12,165 nt of DNA from CAUTUX01 sp963542015 (GTDB taxonomy: Bacteria > Bacillota > Clostridia > Christensenellales > CAG-917): contig CAUTUX010000024.1 of NCBI GenBank assembly GCA_963542015.1, forward strand, positions 1 to 12,165, written 5' to 3'. Numbering within the stretch: position 1 is the stretch's first letter; each line of letters opens with the position of its first letter. The position numbers were made by a program, and so were the translations under genes. The notes below the pieces were generated by a model. It made no database searches and was not told the DNA's origin. It saw nothing but the letters and a program-made list of their open reading frames with translations. Below, piece by piece: positions 6,692 to 12,165 of this stretch.

Positions 6692-7783
6692 TTATGCTAA
6701 CTTTGGAAACCCAAAAAAGAAATGTGACTTCGTCCTCGGTTTAGCATGATAATGATCGAAATATCCAACACGTGTTGCTTCTTCAGGTTCCTCATGTTTG
6801 CCGCTGATGGTTTCGGCAACTCGTCTAGCTTTACTGCTTCTTACAGAATAAACATCCTCCCCTCTATAACCTCTGGCTAAGGCCGCTTTAAAAGTTATGG
6901 GATATTCTGATACATGTACAAATCCATCTTCACCTATATACGCAGCATAATACTCATCATTTTCCATTCTCTTAATTTCTTCAGCTGTAAGTACTTTATA
7001 TTTAATTCTACTTTTTTTGTCATCTTTCCCATCAACCCTATCTGCTACTCCATATACTCCCGCTGCAACACCAGCCGTAAACAAAGATACACCCGCTATC
7101 GTTGCCCCTGTCACCGCTGCCGATGAAACTACTGTTGTCGCCACACCTATTCCTGCCGCTACTACTGCTGGTGCCGCTGCTCCCGCTGTTGCAACTACCG
7201 CCGCCACTGCTGCTACTGTAACTGCGACTACTGCGACAACTTTGGCTATCTTCTTTATTACTCTTGAGAACCATCCCACATTGTCAATTAATCCTGCATT
7301 TCTCATCTCACTAAGCAGGACTCCCTCGCCGTCGACATTCATCACAGCATCTATTTCGTTAGCATCGTTAATAAATCCTACTCCTGTGATCGTATCTACT
7401 TTTACTGTCCCATCTGGCAAATACATAGTTGCCTTTAATGTTACGGTGTTTGTAACCATGTCATATTTAAATGAATATCTAACATCTACGCTCTTTAATT
7501 TATTAACTTCTTCACCACTTAAGTTATCTATTTCTTTTAATAAATTAGGATCTAGCTTTTGTGTCCCTTCAAACAAGATTCTTTCATTATCCTTCTCCAT
7601 CTCCACATCACTAAATTTATTAAGTATAGACTGGACATCTACTTGCTTTGACTTCAAGTTTATATCTCTCACATTTTGTTTTGCATTTAATACCCCTGAA
7701 AGTGTATATACCAAAGCAATATAAAAACATACGACTACACAAATCATTAATAGATAATATTTATTCTTAAATAATTTTCTCAT
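6692..7783 (-). CDS. Membrane-anchored protein with Gly/Ala-rich segment, SAR2788-type putative toxin-like C-terminus
   Basis: This 363-residue protein starts MRKLFKNKYY and then a membrane segment (about 11-32). A polar domain (about 33-178) contains a stretch (YSFKYDMVTNTVTLKATMYLPDG) with the feel of a small beta-rich domain. Residues about 180-246 are an unbroken Ala/Val/Gly-rich hydrophobic run, long enough for two or three spans. The C-terminal about 115 residues (YYAAYIGEDGFVHVS... GEDVYSV... GYFDHYH... SHFFFG) resemble proteins annotated as SAR2788 family putative toxins, with HYH at 344-346 and SHFFFG at 353-358. That match is from memory. Its function is unproven. AGGAG lies 6-7 bases before the ATG and only 13 bases separate it from the protease stop, so the two are probably translated from one mRNA. 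A lipid-active or pore-forming role is inference. Confidence 0.7.
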   Translation of the reverse strand: MRKLFKNKYYLLMICVVVCFYIALVYTLSGVLNAKQNVRDINLKSKQVDVQSILNKFSDVEMEKDNERILFEGTQKLDPNLLKEIDNLSGEEVNKLKSVDVRYSFKYDMVTNTVTLKATMYLPDGTVKVDTITGVGFINDANEIDAVMNVDGEGVLLSEMRNAGLIDNVGWFSRVIKKIAKVVAVVAVTVAAVAAVVATAGAAAPAVVAAGIGVATTVVSSAAVTGATIAGVSLFTAGVAAGVYGVADRVDGKDDKKSRIKYKVLTAEEIKRMENDEYYAAYIGEDGFVHVSEYPITFKAALARGYRGEDVYSVRSSKARRVAETISGKHEEPEEATRVGYFDHYHAKPRTKSHFFFGFPKLA

Positions 7784-7796
7784 CCGTAACTCCTGT

Positions 7797-8546
7797 TTAT
7801 TTTATATACTCTAATACCATATTTATCGGAATCACATATCCTATCCCATGAATAACATTCCCTAGATTATCCTTAGTTCTAAATGTTGTAATTCCTATAA
7901 GTTTGCCATTTCTATTAACCAATGCACCACCACTACTTCCAGACACTATTGTTATGTCACATTGAATTACTTCTTTTTTATTTCCATCAACTATTATATT
8001 TATCTTTGGGACACTGACATGCCCTTTTGTGATTCCTATCCCATAGTTAGATAAATTTCCTATTGCAAATACCTCATCTCCTGATTTTACTTTTTTGATG
8101 TCGCCTTGTTTTATTGGTGTTCCTTTCGTTTTATCCTTCATTTTCAATACAGCTAAATCTTTTGTAATATCATACTTAAGTAGAGACACAGAAAGGTAAT
8201 CATCACTGTTTGCAAATCGAATGCTAATTTCATCAAATGCCTTTGTTTCTCCTAGTTTTGAATATGTAACCACGTGGGAATTCGTAACTAATGTCCCATC
8301 ACTTTTCATTAGTACTGCTGATCCAAAACTTTCACCGACATCCTTTATGTATGCTTTTACTTCAACTACACTTTGAAGAGATTTGTCGTATAACTTTTTC
8401 ACATATGTTTTTGAATGATATACCGCAACTCCTATCGCTATTACGAAAGCAACAAACAAAATGCAAGATAGTGACAAACTGGTAATAATTAACTTCTTTT
8501 GCGTAATATCCCTTTTGTCTAAATTGTTATTTAAGCCCTCATTCAT
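7797..8546 (-). CDS. Membrane-anchored trypsin-like serine protease (HtrA/S1C-like, no PDZ)
   Basis: A 249-residue protein with a basic N-terminus (KRDITQKK), one membrane segment (about 19-43) and a chymotrypsin-fold protease domain predicted outside the cell. The catalytic triad is complete and in order: His91 in TNSHVV, Asp130 in KDLAVLKM and Ser205 in GSSGGAL. The sequence FGSAVLMKSDGTLVTNSHVV is typical of HtrA/DegP-like S1C enzymes, but the protein ends right after the protease domain (GYVIPINMVLEYI) and lacks the C-terminal PDZ domain of the standard family. The start is the ATG at 8546. No ribosome site precedes it, which fits the promoter placing the transcript start at this codon. 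It is first in a pair with the toxin-like gene, so processing or regulation of that membrane protein is a plausible but untested role. Confidence 0.88.
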   Translation of the reverse strand: MNEGLNNNLDKRDITQKKLIITSLSLSCILFVAFVIAIGVAVYHSKTYVKKLYDKSLQSVVEVKAYIKDVGESFGSAVLMKSDGTLVTNSHVVTYSKLGETKAFDEISIRFANSDDYLSVSLLKYDITKDLAVLKMKDKTKGTPIKQGDIKKVKSGDEVFAIGNLSNYGIGITKGHVSVPKINIIVDGNKKEVIQCDITIVSGSSGGALVNRNGKLIGITTFRTKDNLGNVIHGIGYVIPINMVLEYIK

Positions 8547-8552
8547 TGCTTG

Positions 8553-8581
8553 ATTATAATGTTAAAAAATCTAAACTTCAA
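8553..8581 (-). promoter_or_regulatory. Strong promoter for the protease operon, apparently leaderless
   Basis: On the - strand TTGAAG (8581-8576), a 17-base spacer and a perfect TATAAT (8558-8553) are followed by only six bases and then the ATG at 8546. The expected transcript start (six to eight bases past the -10 box) therefore falls on the start codon or within a base or two of it. No Shine-Dalgarno sequence is present, as expected for a leaderless message. Confidence 0.7.
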
Positions 8582-8872
8582 TACTAAAATTCATTGTTAG
8601 TAAAATTTAATTGGTTTTCATATTGTCTTTTATTCTGACTTCACATTTATAATACAACAAACGTGCATCTAATCCGCTATTTCTTCTATCCCCCACAAGA
8701 AATTCTCTATCAAAAACGCTCTACAAACCCACGACGACAAACTTGCTACCTGATCATATCGAATATTGCCCAAATATCGCCCCCTATGTTGTGCGGTAAA
8801 TTAAGAATAAATCTGAAATACATGTGTATGGCACTTTCAACTTTTATCTATCCCCTATCAATGTTTATTCAA
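8582..8872. other. Intergenic stretch between two - strand genes
   Basis: No convincing gene was found. A short open frame on the + strand (8663-8878) has no ribosome site and a composition unlike protein. The only notable content is the remnant at 8731-8796, and a 12-base string TGTTTATTCAAT (8862-8873) that also occurs at 5217-5228, downstream of the related remnant. No clear terminator for the ATPase to the right was seen. Confidence 0.4.
8731..8796 (+). pseudogene. Short coding-like remnant, copy B
   Basis: The frame reads LLPDHIEYCPNIAPYVVR and stops at TAA (8797-8799). It is the counterpart of copy A at 5022-5087: the peptides agree at LxPDHIE, PNI and PY, and the DNA shares blocks such as GATCATAT and CCCAAATATC. 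Most flanking sequence is unrelated, apart from TGTTTATTCAAT further on. It could be decayed coding sequence or a small conserved element. The protein family is not recognised. Confidence 0.35.
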
Positions 8873-10165
8873 TTATGACTCAAGAAAATCTTCTCTTAAT
8901 AAAAAGTCCATAATTCCAATATAATAAATTCCATACTCATCATATCGTGGCACTATATTGTCTTTAACAATAATAATTTTCTTAAAAGAATCATCAATTC
9001 GCTTCAGAGAATTCCTTTCTTGTTCTCTCTTCTCGTTATTGTTTATAGCAAATGCTGATTGAATATAATATCTCAGATTTCCCTTATTAATAACAAAATC
9101 AACTTCTAATTCTGCTCTTTTTGTTTTACCAGCTACATTAGTAAAATATTCCATGACCCCTACATCTACATTAAATCCTCTTCTTAATAAGTCATTATAA
9201 ATTATATTTTCCATGATATGCGTTTCTTCTGTCTGTCTGAAATTTAATCTCGCATTTCTAAGACCCATGTCAGCAAAATAATATTTAAGTGGTGTAGAAA
9301 AATATTTTGAACCTTTAATATCATATCTTTTGGCAGAATATAAAACATAGGCTTGTTCAAAAAAGGAAAGATATTTTGAAATAGTGTTGCTTGTTATTTT
9401 TATCTTTTTTTCTGAAGCGTATCTATTAGAGAGCTTTAAAGGATTTGTGAGTGAACCGACGGCTGATGACACAAAATCTAGCAAAACTTCTAGTACTTCC
9501 TCGTTATTATTTATTTTATTACGATCCACAATATCCTTGATGTATGTTTCTTCAAATAATTTCTTCAAATAATTGCTTTTTTCCTTGAAAGTTTTAAGTT
9601 CAATTACAAATGGCATTCCGCCACAAAGAATATAATCTTCCCAAGCTTTATTTTTATCTTCATAACAAGTACTCATCTCGGCAAATGATAAAGGGTACAC
9701 ATGGATTTCATCTCCTCTATCTCTAAACTGTGTCAAAACATCTTTAGAGAGCATTTTTGAATTACTTCCAGTAACATAAATATCAAGATTTTTTCGTTTT
9801 ACCAATGATAGTAATGTATCAACAAAAGTAATCCTTTCATCATCATCGTCAATATATGGGTTTTTTACAGACCTTGAAAACTGTATCTCGTCAATGAAGA
9901 CATAGTATCTCTGATCATCTATTATTCTACTTTTTATGTATTCATGGAGTTTAAATGGATCTCTGTAATGAATATTTTCGATATCATCGAGAGCTAATTC
10001 AATAATTTGCGTATTAGACACATTATTATTTAATAAATAATTCTTATATAACTCAAACAACAAATATGACTTACCACATCTTCTAATACCCGTAATAATT
10101 TTAATTCTTCCATTGTCTTTTTTTTTGATTAACTCATCTAAATATTGCTTTCTTTCTATAACCAT
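8873..10165 (-). CDS. AAA family ATPase with DUF4143-type domain, nuclease motif degenerate
   Basis: A 430-residue protein. Walker A GIRRCGKS is at residues 26-33, Walker B YVFIDEIQ has Asp92 and Glu93, and the sensor-like VTGSNS follows at 131-136. The PLSFAEM motif and GGMPFVIEL begin the second half, as in this family. The C-terminal part keeps ELEVDF (about 353-357), but the place of the catalytic ExK is taken by QSA (369-371), so nuclease chemistry is unlikely. The start at 10165 is preferred over a longer GTG start at 10204 because GGAGT (10172-10176) lies 6 bases upstream and the extra 13 residues (WYYTQIIYW) fall within a palindromic repeat. It has its own promoter bracketed by two copies of that repeat. 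Expected to be cytoplasmic. Substrate unknown. Confidence 0.88.
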   Translation of the reverse strand: MVIERKQYLDELIKKKDNGRIKIITGIRRCGKSYLLFELYKNYLLNNNVSNTQIIELALDDIENIHYRDPFKLHEYIKSRIIDDQRYYVFIDEIQFSRSVKNPYIDDDDERITFVDTLLSLVKRKNLDIYVTGSNSKMLSKDVLTQFRDRGDEIHVYPLSFAEMSTCYEDKNKAWEDYILCGGMPFVIELKTFKEKSNYLKKLFEETYIKDIVDRNKINNNEEVLEVLLDFVSSAVGSLTNPLKLSNRYASEKKIKITSNTISKYLSFFEQAYVLYSAKRYDIKGSKYFSTPLKYYFADMGLRNARLNFRQTEETHIMENIIYNDLLRRGFNVDVGVMEYFTNVAGKTKRAELEVDFVINKGNLRYYIQSAFAINNNEKREQERNSLKRIDDSFKKIIIVKDNIVPRYDEYGIYYIGIMDFLLREDFLES

Positions 10166-10179
10166 AACGATACTCCAAT

Positions 10180-10213
10180 AAATAATTTGTGTGTAATACC
10201 ACACTTTTTATTT
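10180..10213 (-). repeat. 34-bp palindromic repeat, copy 1 (between promoter and ATPase start)
   Basis: On the - strand the copy begins AAATAA, ends TTATTT and contains the stem GTGTG/CACAC around a 6-base loop, so the whole element is an inverted repeat. It lies from about +1 of the predicted transcript to just before the ribosome site. It matches copy 2 at 29 of 34 positions with no gap. The likely role is an operator or a leader RNA hairpin. Confidence 0.75.
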
Positions 10214-10219
10214 GTATAA

Positions 10220-10248
10220 ATTTTATCACATTCAGAAAATGACTTCAA
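10220..10248 (-). promoter_or_regulatory. Promoter of the middle ATPase gene
   Basis: On the - strand TTGAAG (10248-10243), a 17-base spacer and TAAAAT (10225-10220) form a reasonable sigma-A-like promoter. The predicted start is near 10213. The leader would be about 48 bases and begin inside repeat copy 1. The same -35 sequence, TTGAAG, occurs in the protease promoter. Confidence 0.6.
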
Positions 10249-10255
10249 AAGAAGT

Positions 10256-10289
10256 AAATAATTTTTGTGGCTTACCACGCTTTTTATTT
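10256..10289 (-). repeat. 34-bp palindromic repeat, copy 2 (upstream of the promoter)
   Basis: This is the second copy, 76 bases to the right of copy 1 and upstream of the -35 box. Its central stem is GTGG-TAAG-CCAC. The changed inner bases keep a hairpin (the pair G12-C23 to G14-C21 is kept and a G15-C20 pair is gained). Outer AAATAA and TTATTT arms are unchanged. Confidence 0.75.
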
Positions 10290-10742
10290 CTCTTAATTCG
10301 TCCGCTCTTTCATGCTTTCTTATGACATTGATACTTATACATCATTTTATTTCACTACATATGGTATTTTTGAATCTTGTCTTGCAAATAATTACAAAAA
10401 CTCCTCATTTTTTTCGTGTAATATATAGCATAAACTCGCTATGATTTCGTGCATGCTATTCCTATTCATGTTATATTTTTCGTGAAAGTTTAAGATTTAT
10501 AAAAACCACAAATGTACAAATATGGTCACATATGCTTCTTCTTATTTTCAAGAAAAAGAGCAGAAAACTTTTCTCTTTCCCCACTACACTTTTAAAATAC
10601 GGTTATATTATCAATTAGATTTTTGACATCTAAAAAAAAACTATTTACACAAAATTTCTTACATAACACAACATGATTATTGCCCAATTTCCTTATATTT
10701 TATGTAAATAAATTTGTAACTACCTATTCTTAATTTTTAAAT
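10290..10742. other. Gene-free AT-rich stretch with three phased TTTCGTG boxes
   Basis: No coding sequence with a ribosome site was found. TTTCGTG occurs at 10412-10418, 10445-10451 and 10478-10484, an exact spacing of 33 bases each time, while the sequence between the boxes is not repeated. An imperfect 18-bp inverted repeat (10649-10666 with 10700-10717) lies nearer the end of the upstream ATPase gene. The stretch holds the 3' end of that gene's transcript and the upstream regulatory area of the middle ATPase gene. Confidence 0.5.
10632..10717 (-). terminator. Imperfect 18-bp hairpin and T-run downstream of the third ATPase gene
   Basis: On the - strand, arm 10717-10700 pairs with arm 10666-10649 at 15 of 18 positions across a 33-base loop. 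Seven bases later a run of nine Ts follows (10640-10632). The position, 26 bases past the stop, fits a terminator, but the stem is almost all A-T and the loop is long, so the call is weak. Confidence 0.3.
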
Positions 10743-12089
10743 TTACCTTTCTAAAATAAAAGGAAACGCATATATCGGAACATAGTATATTTTTTCAAAT
10801 TGATTTATATCTTTGGTATGAATTACATATGCTATATCTATTCTATTTGAGAATTTTTGCATAAATTTATCTAGTAACTTATGACAAGTACTCTTTTGAC
10901 TTGATTTAACTTCAATAGGTATAATCTTTCCATTCTTACTAAGAATAAAATCAATCTCATAACTGTGTTTTGATTCTTTATCCTGATAAGTATAAAAGTA
11001 CTGTTCTTTATTTTTACTCACAATAATTTGTGATACCGCATTTTCAAACAAATATCCTAAGTTAGCAGGAACTTTATCTTTAATAAATTGTTTGTAAAAT
11101 TCATTATTATTTATCTCATCATTAATAAATGCGAGTGTTGTAAAAATTCCTGTATCTGCTGTAAACAACTTAAATCTGTTCATATCCAAAGAAAATCCTA
11201 ATCCAATATTTGGATCGGTTATCGCATATGACACATCTATTACTTTTGAATCAGCCATCTCTACAATTGCCCCATGCATTTTAGATGGTCGTGCATACTT
11301 ACTTACACTAGAAGCCTCATATCTACCCAAATTTGCATTCAACTGTCCTGGAATCCCAGAAAACAACTTTGAATACATCCCAGATCTATCTATTTTTCTA
11401 AAGTCGTTTTGATATAACTCTATTATATTACGTTTCACTTTTTCGACAGAAAAATAATTTTTATCTTCCAAATATTTAGATACAGCTTGTGGCATACCAC
11501 CTATTAGCATATATTCTCTAAATATTTTCATTAAATAACGATGTTGTGATTCTCCGAATTGTTTTTTTTCAAATAAGATACTTCTTATTGTTGCTGGGAT
11601 CATGTCTTCACCGATTGCCCAGCAAAACTCCTCAAAATCTAATGGATGCATCACAATAGAAGATTCCTCACTAGGTATTAAAATATCTTTTACATTTTTC
11701 TGAATACTTAAAAGTGATCCTGTTTCTATATAATCGTATCTACCATCATGTACCAGATGTTTTATTGCTTGTCGAGCGAGTGGATTGCATTGTACTTCAT
11801 CAAAAACTATCACCGATTCACGATTAAATAGTCGCACTCCAGTTAAAAGTTGTAAATTAGCAAAAAATCTATCTTTGTTTGAAATATCTAAAAACAAATT
11901 ATTAATCTCTTGCCCTACATTTGAAAAGTCAATCATAACATATGATTTATATTCTTTCTCTACAAACTCCTTTACTATCGTAGACTTCCCTACTCGTCTA
12001 GCCCCTTTTATCAATAATGCTGTTGTTCCACCATCTTTTTTCCATTGTAGTATTTCATTATAAATCTTTCTTTTAAATATTTTTGTCAT
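10743..12089 (-). CDS. AAA family ATPase with DUF4143 domain, nuclease motif intact
   Basis: A 448-residue protein with Walker A GARRVGKS (about residues 29-36), Walker B VIVFDEVQ (Asp97, Glu98) and the sensor-like IETGSLLS. The PLDFEEF motif and IGGMPQAV follow, as is usual for AAA_14-DUF4143 proteins. The C-terminal DUF4143 part has a clear restriction-endonuclease-like core: YEIDFIL (Asp380) and PIEVKSS (Glu393, Lys395), a D...ExK arrangement. The start at 12089 is taken because GGGGG (12096-12100) lies 6 bases upstream. An ATG at 12092 would be only 3 bases away. It resembles the middle ATPase more than the first one, and ends about 540 bases before the next ribosome site. The function is not known. 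Nuclease activity is possible and untested. Confidence 0.9.
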   Translation of the reverse strand: MTKIFKRKIYNEILQWKKDGGTTALLIKGARRVGKSTIVKEFVEKEYKSYVMIDFSNVGQEINNLFLDISNKDRFFANLQLLTGVRLFNRESVIVFDEVQCNPLARQAIKHLVHDGRYDYIETGSLLSIQKNVKDILIPSEESSIVMHPLDFEEFCWAIGEDMIPATIRSILFEKKQFGESQHRYLMKIFREYMLIGGMPQAVSKYLEDKNYFSVEKVKRNIIELYQNDFRKIDRSGMYSKLFSGIPGQLNANLGRYEASSVSKYARPSKMHGAIVEMADSKVIDVSYAITDPNIGLGFSLDMNRFKLFTADTGIFTTLAFINDEINNNEFYKQFIKDKVPANLGYLFENAVSQIIVSKNKEQYFYTYQDKESKHSYEIDFILSKNGKIIPIEVKSSQKSTCHKLLDKFMQKFSNRIDIAYVIHTKDINQFEKIYYVPIYAFPFILER

Positions 12090-12165
12090 CATTATCCCCC
12101 TAGAGTTTTTTTATTTCCTATGTATAACAACTTTTCTAAATTCACATATCCGCAACATTATTTTA

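Noticed and set aside
7017..7724. Long + strand open frame of 235 codons rich in Ala/Thr
   Set aside because: It is the antisense of the Ala/Gly-rich segment of the - strand membrane protein. The repetitive Ala/Val codons leave the opposite strand open by chance.
5001..8700. Possible att site pair, tRNA 3' end copied near 8690
   Set aside because: Only a few bases (CTATC...CCACA-like) match. No integrase lies in between and no extended duplication of the tRNA 3' end was seen.
8663..8878. Small + strand open frame of 71 codons
   Set aside because: No ribosome site, a composition unlike real protein, and it overlaps the remnant in another frame.
10615..10633. Terminator from TTAGAT/ATCTAA hairpin next to an A-run
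   Set aside because: On the + strand As follow the stem, and on the - strand the T-run comes before it, so the order is wrong for an intrinsic terminator on either strand.
10700..10740. Third copy of the 34-bp palindromic repeat
   Set aside because: The AAATAAATTTGTAACTACC stretch resembles the repeat only at its AT-rich ends and lacks the central stem.

Overview
The window is strongly AT-rich. It carries Bacillota-type signals: Shine-Dalgarno sites of the GGAGG/GGGGG kind, sigma-A-like promoters, a tRNA-Ala with its CCA encoded, a BspA-like leucine-rich-repeat protein and a one-polypeptide DhaK-DhaL kinase. An anaerobic member of the Clostridia or a near relative is the best guess. This is an inference from gene style, since no phylogenetic marker other than the tRNA is present.

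Layout. (1) 1-1392: a tandem repeat, an operator-like palindrome and a promoter precede an AAA ATPase of the DUF4143 type on the + strand. (2) 1393-1888: intergenic, with a compact block of nested complementary segments (about 1479-1663) that may be a structured RNA of unresolved strand, then a good promoter for gldA. (3) 1889-4893: glycerol dehydrogenase and ATP-dependent dihydroxyacetone kinase. Together they convert glycerol to dihydroxyacetone and then to dihydroxyacetone phosphate, which enters glycolysis. A terminator-like hairpin sits between the two genes. (4) 4908-5022: a perfect 12-bp inverted repeat, then tRNA-Ala(GGC). (5) 5292-8546, all on the - strand, transcribed right to left: a membrane-anchored trypsin/HtrA-like protease, a tightly coupled membrane protein with a Gly/Ala-rich segment and an HYH-type C-terminus resembling SAR2788-type putative toxins, and then the LRR protein. 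(6) 8547-12165: two more DUF4143-type ATPases on the - strand, separated by a gene-free stretch rich in repeats.

Working together. gldA-dhaKL is an ordinary oxidative glycerol module. The protease and putative toxin look like one operon. The protease promoter places the ATG at or next to the predicted transcription start, so its message may be leaderless. The three DUF4143-type ATPases are divergent from each other. Two retain a D...ExK nuclease-like motif and one has lost it. The least ordinary regulatory structure is a pair of 34-bp palindromic repeats that bracket the promoter of the middle ATPase.

No CRISPR array, insertion sequence or complete phage gene was seen. Two short diverged fragments (5022-5087 and 8731-8796) share a peptide-like reading frame and may be decayed coding sequence.
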